Source of the DNA: Lepiota brunneoincarnata
Taxonomy: Eukaryota > Basidiomycota > Agaricomycetes > Agaricales > Agaricaceae
DNA: 64,000 nucleotides
NCBI GenBank assembly: GCA_023014365.1
Contig: JAEBUN010000002.1
Coordinates: forward strand, 2,542,001 to 2,606,000
Reading direction: 5' to 3'
Under the pieces are notes generated by a model. The model searched no databases. It saw only the letters and a program-made list of their open reading frames with translations, and was not told the origin of the DNA. Below, piece after piece: positions 20,142-30,725 of this stretch (position 1 is the first letter of the stretch; every line of letters begins with the position of its first letter). Position numbers and translations under genes: made by a program.

Positions 20142-22337
20142 ATGCCTCCTAGGTCTACTCGTTCCTCTCAGGGAGCGGGGGCTCCTCCGCCGGCGGATCC
20201 TTCGTTGCCGGACCCCCTTGCTATGGCTATCGTTCGCACTCAGGATGCCCCCCCCGGCTCCTCTCGACCTGGCTACAGCTCTGCGTCGCAGGCTGCTGCC
20301 CCTGCTCTGGCTGCCGAGGCCCCCAAAAGGCCTCGCGAGTCCGCTGTCTACCCAGATGACACCCCGGTGACCCCCCGTCCCAAGCGCACCCGCACGCCCG
20401 AGCCCTCCACCCCTCTGAGGCAGGAGCTCGACCTCGAATCGGTCTCCGGTTCCTCCAGGATGGCTGTAGATCCTGGAGCCGAGCCGTCCCCTGGCCCCGC
20501 TTTTGTGGAGGAGGAGGAGGATCCCGAGTTCGTCCCCACCTTCCTCGCCCTTTCCCGCAACCCCGCGGATGCAGAGGGTGAGGCTGGGGTCGTGGCAGAC
20601 GCACTCGACGTCGTCGCGCTGTAGCTGGAGAGAGCCAAGCGCGGCAACCTTTCTGAAGGCGGCAGCGTGGAGGTTGCCCGCTCCCTGGCCAGGCTCTTTC
20701 GCGAGGTGGAAGAGCATGACTGGGATGACATCCCCTTCACGGAGGGCAAGCGCACCCTGAGGCTCCATGAGTGGGCCTCTGAGGTGTATAGTCCGTCCAG
20801 GCCAAGCACCCCAACCCCTGCGCAAGGGAAGGGCAAATGACCGGACTCTGCTGCACCTGCCGCCCCTGTTGGGGTGGCTGGCAGTATGCACGCCCCCTCT
20901 CCTAGGGCCTCTGTGGCTCCTATGAAGGTGGATGGTGCTCCTCAGGCGGGTGGCTCGCGCCGCACCCCTTGGGAGGGTAACCTCCCCCTGCCTCCTGCTC
21001 TGGCGGAGGATTTGGGGCGTTTTCCTGCTGGGTATGCACGTCCTGCGCCTACTCAGCAATTCTTCAGGAACCTGGCCCGCACGGGGTTGGGCAATCCTGT
21101 CCCAGTGGCTCGCAATCCCGGTGCGGGGCAGTGGCCATCTCGCATCAGGGCGGCGCGAGCCGCCAATGTTCCTCCGCTGTCGGCGGCGGACAGGGCTCGG
21201 TTGGCTGCGAGGCCTCCCCCCGGTCCTCCCCCTCTGTACGTCAACTTGGCTACCAAGCCTTGTTCCCCGCCCCGCTCCTATGCGGCTGCGGCTGTCTCGT
21301 CCCCGTCGGGTCTCGTCGACCTGGCGCGTGCTCTCCCAGGGCTGCCTTCTCATAAGGTGGTCTCGTTTCATCGGCAGGCGGCAGCCGCCCAGCAGCCACT
21401 CAGGGCCCCCAAGCCTAGGATGACTACGTCTGGACCTTCGCGCAAGCAGGTCATGCTCACCCCTGCAGGGGGCGGTCTCCCGGTTAACCTGGGCCCTGTC
21501 GTCTGCGCAGAGATTCATCGGGTGGCGGCCGCTGCTCTGGCGTCTGCAGGTTCGCTCGTTCGTGTTGAGCGGGTCCAGCAGATGGACTCACATGTAGCTT
21601 GCTACACTACCGCCGTGCCCAGTGAACTGGACATTGGCACTATCAGGAACGCGGTCCGCGCGAACTGGCCTCAGGCCGTCGTGGACGCGAACCTTCCCTG
21701 GTCGAAGAGCTACCTCAAGCTCCTCGATGCTCCTATGTTCCGGGGCGGGCAGCCCTGGCTCACGCCCGACAGGGTGGTCGAGGCCATGCAGCATTCTGTG
21801 TGGTCTGAGTATTTCGTGCTGGCCACCAGGCTGCGCATTGTCAAGAACTCGAGGGCCGCGGACACGGCCACCGTGTTCTTTGAAATCTGGGACTCTCAGC
21901 AGGGGTCCAACGCGAAGACGGTCACCCGGCGCGTCATCACTATCGACGGCACTCCGTGCAGGGTCATCCCTGCGAAGGCCAACCCCGGCATCCCCCTCTG
22001 CCAGCGCTGCTGGAAGTGGGGGCACCCCTCTCTAGTCTGCCGACGCGAGGCTATCCGCTGCTCCCATTGTGGCGGTCCGCATTCCCCGACTAACCATCGG
22101 GCGTTTGCGTTGTGTTGCAAAGGGCAGCCCAACCATAGGCCGCCCATCGCCCCCACCCCCGCTGACCGTCCCTGCCCTCACGTGCCTGTGTGCGTGAACT
22201 GTGGGGGCGCTCACGCCGCTTCGGCTTCGGCCTGCCCGTTCTGGGCTCACCGCTTCGATCGGGAGTGGATTGAGCGCCGGTACGATTCTCCGGTAAGGGT
22301 CCGTTCCCCGCCACGTCAACCCCGCTTACCCCAATGA
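20142..22337 (+). pseudogene. LINE-A2 ORF1, nucleic-acid-binding protein with zinc knuckles
   Basis: 731 codons from the ATG of MPPRSTRSSQ. The N-terminal third is Pro/Ser/Ala-rich; a middle region has SLARLFREVEEHDWDDIPF; the later SYLKLLDAPMF region is also recognisable in LINE-B ORF1. A Cys/His cluster lies at residues about 620-690: CQRCWKWGHPSLVC (CX2CX4HX4C), CSHCGGPHSPTNH and CVNCGGAHAASASAC. Such ORF1 proteins package LINE RNA. Two in-frame stops, TAG at 20622 and TGA at 20838, break it; the corresponding codons are sense in A4. The stop codon overlaps the ORF2 start as ATGA at 22334-22337. Confidence 0.88.
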
Positions 22338-25300
22338 ATAGGGACCGTCAGGAACCTAGGAGATTGAGGGGAGCGTGTCGTGTATGGTCACAGAATGTAT
22401 TTTGTAGTTACATTCTTGTGGACAGTCTACTGGAACAGTTCAAAGATGATGTTGACATGTTCTTACTGCAGGAGCCACCTTGGCGCTCCATCCGTCGCGT
22501 TCCGTCCTCCTCTGACCCTGACAGGGATGAGGTTGTCGGGGCGCCCAAGCATCCGGAGTGGCTGTGTTTGTTCCGCCCTCCTTCTTCCCCAGATCAGCCT
22601 CCTCGGGTTATGGCATATATACATAACCAGATGGTGTGGCTCCGCCCCTCGCTTTGACGTGATGTCGTCGATCACCGTGACGTCATGGCTGTCTCCATGT
22701 TCTTGCATGGGGAGGCTGTGTACTTTCTCAACGTCTACTCAGACGACAGGCAGTCGGGCATTTGCTACCTCGCAGATGCGGTTGACTCTCTCCCGCAGTG
22801 CGCCCTCATGTCGGGGGACTTTAACTGCCACTCGCCGCAGTGGGACCCATGGGCTCCCCACAATCCTGCTGCTGCCACCTCCCTGCTGGAAACGGCAGAT
22901 TCGTTGGGCCTGGATCTCTCGCTCCCTGAGAACCCGGGCCCCACGCATTTCCCCTTTGAGGAGGGGCTCGCTTCTACTATGATCGACCTCGTGTTTGCGA
23001 GGGCGGCTGCAGGCCATCTGCCGCTTCCCACGCGGTGTCCTGATCTGCGGGGTCAGTCTGACCATTGCCCCCTTCGGATCACTATCCCCCTGGAAGCCTT
23101 CGTGGAGGCTGTGCCCAGGCGTTCGCTGAAGCGGGGCTTGGACGAGGAGGCCGAGTTCCTAGCTGAGGTCTCGACGGGGCTCATGGGCCTGGGCTATCCA
23201 GACCTAGGCTCATCTGACAGGATCGACGAGGTGGCCCTGGCCATCTCTGCGGTCTTCTCCGGGGCGTGGCTTGCCCACTCCAAGGAGGTCTGTGTTGTCT
23301 CGCGGTTGAAGCTGTGGTGGGAGGGACAACGAGTGCTTGCGCACTTACGCGGTGTATTCTTGGTCTCGGGACCGGGGGGACGCGTGCACGTTTAAGCGGA
23401 CCTGGAAGGCCGCCAAGCGCAAGTTCTTCGATGAGCACATCGAGGAGATTGCTTCTACCAACAAGCGCCCCTGGGACCTGATGGATTGGGTCAGGGCGCG
23501 CAAGTTGCCTCCCTGCGAGGCGATCCGCTACCGCGATCGCCCCTGCAATACTCTCGAGGAGCTCTGGGAGGGGCTCCACGGGTCCTACAACGCCACCAAC
23601 GACCGCCCGGTCGATGTCGGGGTTCTTGATCAGATCGATCCGCTCCCACCATGGGAGTGGCCAGTCTTCTCTGACTTGGAGATGCATGAGGCTCTGCGCG
23701 CATGCTCTTCTTTGTCCTCACCTGGTCCGGACCACATTATGTGGATGCACCTCAAGTCCGTTCTGGCGGGCCCGACGGTCACCCGTTTGGTTTGTCGGAT
23801 CGCCGATGCCTGCATGGAGTGCGGGCATTGGCCTTGTCACTTTAAGGAGAGCATGTTGGTTATCATACCGAAGCCTGGCAAGCCCTCCTATGCTACTCCG
23901 AAGGCGTTCAGACCAATCGTCCTTCTCAACACTCTCGGTAAGCTTATCGAGAAGATGATCTCGCGCCGCTTGCAGTTTGAGGCTGTCAAGTTCGGCGTGT
24001 TCCATCTGAACCAGTTCAGCGGTGTGATCCAGCGGTCCACCGAAGATGCTAGTGCCTACCTCGTGCACCTTATCCGTGCCGGGTGGGCCTGCGGGTTGAA
24101 GACGAGTGTTCTCGCCTTCGACATCGCACAGTTTTTCCCATCCCTGAATCATGGGATGCTTCTCGCGGTTCTGGCTCGGCAGGGGTTCTCCCCTTGCGTG
24201 GGCCGGTTCTTTGCTTCTTACCTCACGGGGAGGTTCACCAGTTATGCCTGGAACTCCTTCCTGTCTGAACCATTCCGGGCGGAGGTGGGGGTGGGCCAGG
24301 GGTCTGCCCTCTCACCCGTCCTGTCCGGCCTCTACCTGGCCCCGGCCATGTATATTATCAAGCGGCGGCTCCCTCAACCGGGCCTTTCGCTCTTGTCTTA
24401 CATCGACGATGGTACCATTGTGGCGCAGGCCTGGGACCTGGACGCTAACTGCGTCCTGCTCCGCAGATCCTACGAGGTTGTCCACGACACCTTCACCCGG
24501 TTCATGCTGGTCGTGGAGCACGACAAGTCCGAGCTCTTCCATTTCTCGCGGGATCGTTCCGGTGAGAATCCCCCGGTGGACTTGGGGTTTCCCCCGTTCA
24601 CTGGTGCTACCCCTCTTCGGCCCAAGACCTATTGGAGGTATTTGGGTTTCTATTTCGATCGTGCCCTTATGTTTAAGGAGCATGTTCGCTTCTACTCTAC
24701 CAAGGCTATTTCCACGGTCAAGGCCATGGGAATGCTTGGCAATTCCGTCCGGGGGCTTCTGCCAGACCAGAAGTGCCTTCTATATTGGTCGTGCGTGGTT
24801 CCTATTGCCACATATGGCTTTCGCTTGTGGTATTACTGGGGCGCCAGGTGTAAGGGCGCTTTGGACCACCTTCGCCGGATGCAGCGTCGGGCTGCACTCT
24901 GGATTACCGGTGCCTTTAGGACGTCGCCCAATGGGGGGGTTGGGGCCATTGCGGGCCTGATCCCCATTCATCTTCATCTCCGGAAGCTTTGTGACCGTAC
25001 CGAGTTGCGGTACGCCACGCTTGCTCCAGGTCATCCCGTTCGTGCCCTCCTTGGCTGGGGCTACAGCGGTGATCTCCGGTCCCATGTCCGGTCCATAGCC
25101 AGGCTCCCTCCCCACGAGCTGATCAAGGTGAAGGGGCCTGTTGTCGACGCTAACCAGCGTCTTGCTGCCCTCGCTGGGCCCTTCGACGCGATGGCGCCGG
25201 AGGCCTGGCTGGGACGTCGTCTCTTGGATGTGTACCCCGAGCGGGTCCACTTCCATTCCTACGACCGTGGGGCGGAGGACGCCCTTACGGCCCATGTCGC

Positions 25301-26599
25301 GGCTTTCGACCGGGTTCTGGCCCGGGCGCAGGCTGATCCGGGGGTTCTGGTGGCAGCGGCGGACGCGAGTCTGCCACCCCGCCGGGTCCACCAGGTGGTT
25401 TCAGCCGCCCAGGTTTTCCGGGGGCTGGACTGCATCCATGCGGTCCGGCTTCCGGGGGGGAAGGTCACGGCTCCCGAGGCCGAGCTTTTCGCCATCCGGC
25501 TGGCGGTGTCCATGTTAGGTTTTGTCCAGCTACACCTTATCTTATCTTATCCCCCCCATTATCTCTTATCTTATCTTATCCACTCCCTTGATTAGATTAT
25601 CTCCCTTTGTTCCCTTTTTGGTAATCTCTTTGTTCCCATTTTAGTAATACCTTTGTTCTTCTTTTGGTAACTCCTTTATCCCTCTTTTGGTAGTTGTCTT
25701 GTGTCCTGTACATATATAAGGAGGCTTCCTCCTCTCCAATCTAACAGGACATTCCCTCCTTTTGTGTCAGTGTCAGTGTCTGAGTCTCCTTCTTCTAATA
25801 CTCTCTCCTCTATATCCTTTTATCATCCTCTATTCTCTCACTCTTTTTGTGTTTCCTACACTCCTTTATTCTTCTCCCTCAACAGTCCAAGGCAGTTTCT
25901 GTCGAGGGCGTCGCTAGTCTCATCCTGTTCACTGACTCGATGGCCTCGGCCAGGCGGGCAATGGACCCGTCGGTGCACTCCGCCCAGGGTCATTCCTTGG
26001 CGGTCTGTCGCCTTCTTGCCGAGTGGTTCGCCGGGGGTCCGGCCCGCTCAGTCCATTTCTGGGAGGTCCCTTCACGTGTGAAGTGGCCTTTCCACACTCA
26101 GGTACACGACTTCGCTCGGTCGTTGTCTTCCGTTGGGGTAGGGGCTCGTCCCCGGGCCTCGCTTGACTACCTCCGCAAGGAGGAAGTACGGTCGTGTCAG
26201 GACCGCTGGATCGACTTGTTCCAGGATCCTGACCATCACGGGCATGGTTTCCTCCAGCTTGCCAGAGACGATGACTGTCCCCTGCGGCCCACGTATCTCC
26301 ACGGTGGTGCCTGGATCCCGCACGCTCACTCGGTGTCAGTAATGGCCCGGATGACGCAGGCTATTCTTAACCACGCGCCGATAGGGGGCTATCGGAGGCG
26401 CTTCTTCCCACAGGAGGAGTATTCCTGCCGCTGCGGGTTTCGGGAGGAAACTCGTGAGCATGTGTTCCGGAGCTGCCCTAGGCACTCCATGGCGGGGGTC
26501 CCGGCCACGGTCGAGGCTCTCATTGCTTTCCTCGAGGCGTCCCCGACCACGTTCGCGTTCGCTGAGAGGGCCGGGCCCCCCCCGGGGGGTATCAGCTAG
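22334..26599 (+). pseudogene. LINE-A2 ORF2: endonuclease, RT, RNase H, C-terminal CCHC
   Basis: Starts ATG in the ATGA overlap with ORF1. The APE-like endonuclease has FLLQEPPW, MSGDFNCHSPQWDPW and GQSDHCPL. RT (about 23750-24560) has AFRPIVLLNTLGKLIEK, LAFDIAQFFPSLNH, GVGQGSALSPVLSGLYLAP and the catalytic SYIDDG. RNase H has VAAADASLPP, APEAELFAI and, after the LTR insert, LFTDSMAS. The C-terminus has CRCGFREETREHVFRSC (CXCX8HX4C). Breaks: TGA at 22655, a frameshift near 23330 (VSRLKLWWEGQ versus the usual SRSKPWWDD) and the LTR-X insertion at 25513. Otherwise this copy keeps all the catalytic residues I can check, including the RT Asp pair. Confidence 0.9.
25513..25884 (+). repeat. LTR-X solo LTR with TSD gtcca
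   Basis: 372 bp, tgttaggttttg...ccctcaaca, flanked by perfect 5 bp TSD gtcca (25508-25512 and 25885-25889); the empty site is seen in other LINE-A copies (ggtgtccaaggcag). TATA box tatataag at 25713-25720. Near the left end is a (CTTAT)n microsatellite-like run (25541-25592), and later repeated ctttgttc/tttttggtaa units. Unlike Cop1, Gy1 and Gy2 LTRs. Orientation is assigned from the TATA box and is tentative. Confidence 0.9.
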
Positions 26600-26670
26600 T
26601 AGCTCTGCCTGGCGCCCGGTTGGGTCCAGGCTGGGATGTTGGTTATTCCCCCGCTGTCTTCGGGTGGCGT

Positions 26671-26717
26671 GTAGGGATTTACGTGGGAATTGACCCCTAA
26701 CCCCCGATAAGGGGGGG
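26671..26717 (+). other. Conserved 3' UTR box and hairpin of LINE-A2
   Basis: gtagggatttacgtggg followed by aattgacccctaa and a CCCCC-GATAA-GGGGG stem-loop. The same arrangement is in LINE-A1, A5, A6, A7, A4 and A9 and, as two tandem units, in LINE-B copies. The likely role is as a recognition site for the element's own RT, inferred from other LINEs with 3' stem-loops. Confidence 0.6.
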
Positions 26718-26943
26718 GACCTCGTCTCGGCTTTGTTCCCGCGCCGCGCGCTGGGCGGTAGCCGTCTTCCCACCTCCGTTCATTCGGGGTGGCTTCGCCC
26801 TGGGCATGGGGAAACGCATGCCCGCGTCCACGGTCACGCGTTGTATGTACAGATACCCTGTAGTGTACGGCTCGGTCGTTTGTACTGTAGTACGTTGCTG
26901 CACGCGGCCTCCCTACGTGGCCCACGTAATAAATTGGAGATTT

Positions 26944-26973
26944 AAAAAAAAAAAAAAAAAAAACAAAAAAAAA
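26944..26973 (+). other. Poly(A) tail of LINE-A2
   Basis: About 30 A with a single C directly after the LINE-A tail. The sequence after it belongs to LINE-A3 on the other strand. Confidence 0.9.
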
Positions 26974-27888
26974 GATGGTGAAAAGCTCGGCCTCGGAAGC
27001 CGTAACCTTCCCCCCTGGAAGCCGGACCGTGTGGATGCAGTCCAGCCCCCGGAAAACCTGGGCGGCCGAAACCGCCTGGTGGACCCGGCAGGGCGGCAGA
27101 CTTGTGTCCGTCGCTGCCACCAGAACCCCCGGATCAGCCTGCGCTTGGGCCAAAACCTGGTCGAGAGCTGCGACATGGGCCGTAAGGGCGTCCTCCGCCC
27201 CCCAGTTGTACGAATGGAAGTGGACCTGGTCTGGGTGCACATCCAAGAGACGGCGCCCCAGCCAAGCCTCCAGTGCAACGGCGTCGAAGGGCCTGGCGAG
27301 GGCGGCAAGATGCTGGTTGGCGTCGACAACAGGCCCCTTCACCCTGATCAACTCACGGGGGGGGAGCCTGGCTATAGATTGGACGTGAGACTGGAGGTCT
27401 CCGCTGTAGCCCCAGCCAAGGAGGGCTCGAACGGGGTGACCTGGAGCAAGCGTGGCATACTGCAACTCAGCACGGTCACGAAGCTTCCGGAGATGAAGAT
27501 GAATGGGGATCAGGCCCGCAATGGCCCCAACCCCCCTATCGGGCGATGTCCTAAAGGTGCCAGTTATCCAGAGTGCAGCCTGACGTTGCATCCGGCGGAG
27601 GTGGTCCAAAGCGCCCTTACACCTGGCGCCCTGGTAATACCACAAGCGAAAGCCGTATGTGGCTATAGGAACCACGCACGACCGATATAGAAGGCGCTTC
27701 TGGTCTGGCAGAAGCCCCCGGACGGAGTTACCAAGCATCCCCATGGCCTTGACCATGGAAATAGCCTTGGTAGAGTAGAAACGAACATGCTCCTCAAATG
27801 TAAGGGCACGATCGAAATAGAAACCCAAGTACCTCCAATAGGTCTTGGGCCGAAGAGGGGTAGTGCCAGTGAACGGGGGAAACCCCAG
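26974..27888 (-). pseudogene. LINE-A3, internal ORF2 fragment (RT to RNase H)
   Basis: The minus-strand frame 27828 downward encodes YLGFYFDRALTFEEHVRFYSTKAISMVKAMGMLGN through RNase H (VLVAATDTSLPPCRV, ASEAELFTI), without stop until it enters LINE-A2 tail sequence. It lacks both its 3' end and its 5' two-thirds: it ends at 26974 against LINE-A2 and at 27888 against Cop1. The 410-codon open frame running leftwards into poly(T) is an artefact of the junction. Confidence 0.85.
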
Positions 27889-29490
27889 CTGGCTGGCTGT
27901 TTCTAATGGTGGAACCTGACCAAAGGATCCATTTCAACTCAATTCAGGACAATCCTGTGAAGATGTGGAAGGCCCTAGAGCAAATACACCTCCAAAAGCG
28001 TGCTGGGATGTGTTTTAACGTGTATGATGACTTATTCAGCATCAGGAAGCAAGAGGACAAGTCCCTGCAGGCTCTGATGAACAGGGTAGACGAAAATACT
28101 CGAAAAATTGCAAATCTCTGCCCCTCTGGATTCACACTAGCCCAGCTGGATGAAGAACTGGCCTCCATGGCTCTCATTAGAGCCCTCCCTACTGAGGAAT
28201 TCTCCTCATTCACCTCTTCCCTCTTGCTCATGGACAAACTTGACAAGGCTTCTGTGCACCAGGCTTTCGTCACAGAGGATGTTCAACATCGTAGACGTGC
28301 TGGGGACACTGCAGGCTCCTCCCAGGCACTGGCAACACACTCTGCACCCACTCCTTCATCCGGGAAATGCGAATTTTGTGACAAGCCTAGCCACACACTG
28401 CTCAAGTGCTACTCCTTTTTGGATGCCCAGAAGGATGCACGTGAAAACACATCAAAATCGCGCTCTAGACGGCCCGAGAACCGTGCTAACAAGGCCCAGG
28501 ATGCGTCACAAGACTCCCTGCCCTCTCCTGCATCCGAAAATGCGCTCAGCACCACAGAATTCGCTGGAAACATGAGTATAACCTCCCCCACACCTTCCCA
28601 GCTCTCCTCTGACGTTGATTGGCTTGCAGACTCAGGGGTTACTTCTCATATGACCCCACATCGTCACTGGATGCATTCCTATGCTCCCCTTCGCATTCCT
28701 GTCCGGTTAGCTGATAATTCAGTCATTTACTCAGCTGGGGTGGGCTTTGTGGTGTTTCAGCCAGTTGTAGGGGGAAAAGCGACGAGAGCAGTGCAGTTTT
28801 CACAAGTTCTCCATGTTTCTCAGCTTCAGAGCAATCTCCTGTCTTGCCTCTACCTTACTAGGCAGAAAGGCCTTAATATACACATCTCTGCTTTGTCTAT
28901 GGACTTCCAGAGGGATAGGAAGACTCTGTTCTGTGCTAGGATCCGTTCTAACAACACTGCTATGCTTGAGGGAGTCACCATTGCTTCCCAGCTCGCTTCT
29001 GCAGCTTCTATCTCTCTCCCTCTTAACTTGTCACTCTGGCACAGAAGGCTCATTCACCAGAACTATGCTGATGTGAAGAAGATGATCTCCCAGCAATTGG
29101 TGACTGGTCTCACTCTCACCTCTCAAACACCTCCCGATCCTGTTTGTGAACCTTGCTTGGCTGGCAAGATGCATGCTCCCTCATTTCCTCCCTCGACCAA
29201 TCATACATGCGCACCACTTGACCTTGTGCACTCAGATCTTCATGGACCACTTCCTGTACCTACCAATCGAGGTTACAAGTACTAGATCACGTTCATTGAC
29301 GACTCAACACGATTCCGAGCAGCTTACTTCCTAAAGAAGAAATCGGAAGCATTTGATGACTTTCACACTTTTAAGTCTTGGGCAGAGAATCAGCTCTCCC
29401 GCAAGATTCGTGCACTTCAGGATGATAAAGGGGGTGAATACATGTCTAATGCCTTCATCAAATTCACCACTGACTGTGGGATTGAGCGGA
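27889..29490 (+). pseudogene. pol: Cop1 left part: Ty1/copia gag, protease, integrase N-terminus
   Basis: Open to 29285 and then, after one TAG at 29283-29285, in the same frame to about 29490. Domain order: Gag (MWKALEQIHLQKRAG; truncated N-terminus), zinc knuckle CEFCDKPSHTLLKC, protease WLADSGVTSHMTP, GAG-pre-integrase (LWHRRLIHQNYADVKKM then CEPCLAGKMH), and integrase core with first Asp in LVHSDLHGPL and second Asp in QDDKGGEY. This is the copia order (integrase before RT). The 5' LTR and gag start are missing at the LINE-A3 junction. The sequence stops in the integrase core at 29490; the rest of integrase and all of RT are absent. The RNase H resumes at 42908. Confidence 0.9.
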
Positions 29491-29591
29491 GTCCCACTGA
29501 CTTGAAAGGCTACACTCCATAAAGAAAAGCGCATGGGTGAGGAGCCCACTACTCCAACAGAAACCAGGGTGCGGCAGACAAGGGGTGGATA
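29491..29591 (-). mobile_element. LINE-B3, 101 bp fragment of 3' UTR
   Basis: Matches the part of the LINE-B 3' UTR with ggctacactcc and ccagggtgcggcagac (compare 14612-14720). There is no poly(A) tail and no TSD, so it is a remnant of an earlier rearrangement between Cop1 and LINE-A4. Confidence 0.75.
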
Positions 29592-30725
29592 CATCCCTTC
29601 TTGGACTTCAACCACCACCATCTCGCTGCACAGCCACCGCCTACCCCTACTCACTCTACTCTGCAATGAGCTCTGCTAGCCCAATCATCGATCTTAAAGT
29701 CCTACACACATGCCTCCAAGGTCTACACGCTTCTCTCAGGGGGCGGGAGCTCTTCTGCCGGCGGATCCGTCGTCGCCAGACCCTCTTGCCATGGCTATCT
29801 CTCACACCCAGGATGCCCCCCCCGGCTCCTCTCGACCCAGCTACAGCTCTGCATCGCAGGCTGTGGTCCCTGCTCCGGCTGCCGAGGCCCCCAAAAGGCC
29901 TCGCGAGTCTGCTGTCTACCCGGATGATGCCCCGGTGACCCCCCGTCCCAAGCACACCCGCACGCCCGAGCCCTCCGCCCCTCTGAGGCAGGAGCTCGAC
30001 CTCAAATCGGTCTCCGGTTCCTCCAGGATGGCTGTTGACCCTGGAGCTGAGCCGTCCCCCGGCCCCGCTTTTGTGGAGGAGGAGGATCCCAAGTTCGTCC
30101 CCACCTTCCTTGCCCTTTCCCGCAATCCTGTGGATGCAGAGGGTGAGGCTGGGGTTGTGGGGGACGCTCTTGACGTAGTTGCACTGTGGCTAGAGAGAGC
30201 CAAGCGTGGCAGACTTTCTGAAGGCGGCAGCGCGGAGGTTGCCCGCTCCCTGGCCAGGCTCTTTCGCGAGGTGGAAGAGCATGACTGGGACGACATCCCC
30301 TTTTCTGAGGGCAATCGCACCCTGAGGCTCTATGAGTGGGCCTCTGAGGTGTATGGTCCATTTTTTTTTTTTTTTTTTTTTTTTTATTCTCCAATTTATA
30401 ACGCGGGCCGCGTAGGGAGGCCACGTGCAGCTACTAACTACGGTACAACCCGAGCCGTAAGCTACAGGGTATCTGTATATACAATGCGTGACCGCGGATG
30501 CGGGCATGCGTTTCCCCATGCCCAAGACAAAGCCGCCCCAAATGAACGGAGGCGGGAAGACGGCTGCTGCCCAGCACGTGGCTCAGGAACAAAGCCAAGA
30601 CGAGGTCCCCCCCCTTATCGGGGGTTAGGGGTCAATTCCCACGTAATTCCCTACACGCCGCCTGGAGACAGTGGGGGAATAACCAATGCCCCGGCCTGGA
30701 CCTAACTGGGCGCCAGGCAGAGCTA

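Larger units (their letters stand above)
20026..26973 (+). mobile_element. LINE-A2, full-length Tad-like LINE (about 6.57 kb without insert)
   Basis: Begins catcccttcttgg, the 5' start also seen in A4, A5 and A8. It has a 116 bp 5' UTR, ORF1 (20142-22337), ORF2 (22334-26599), a 3' UTR with conserved box and hairpin, the terminal ttataaattggagattt-like tail (here cgtaataaattgg) and about 30 A (with one C) at 26944-26973. An LTR-X solo LTR sits in ORF2. Net length without it equals LINE-A5 plus its known deletion, so this is the full element. No TSD is seen: the left flank is unassigned DNA and the right flank a LINE-A fragment, so one side has been rearranged. Confidence 0.92.

Noticed and set aside
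20091..21518. 475-codon minus-strand open frame opposite LINE-A2 ORF1
   Set aside because: Antisense shadow of a GC-rich, biased ORF1; similar shadow frames (for example at 20348-20836) exist opposite ORF1 in A4 and A5, with Arg/Gly/Pro-rich composition and no domain.
25541..25592. (CTTAT)n as an independent microsatellite or CRISPR-like array
   Set aside because: Lies wholly inside a TSD-flanked LTR; no spacers or regular unit.
26596..27828. 410-codon minus-strand protein
   Set aside because: Runs from LINE-A3 through the poly(A) and antisense of LINE-A2; a junction artefact.
26974..27888. Twin-priming inversion of LINE-A2
   Set aside because: The inverted piece lies after the poly(A) tail, not at the 5' end, and overlaps sequence present in LINE-A2 itself.
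29710..30705. 331-codon plus-strand protein
   Set aside because: True ORF1 codons only to 30360; the rest is poly(T) (poly-Phe) and antisense 3' UTR of the inserted LINE-A5.
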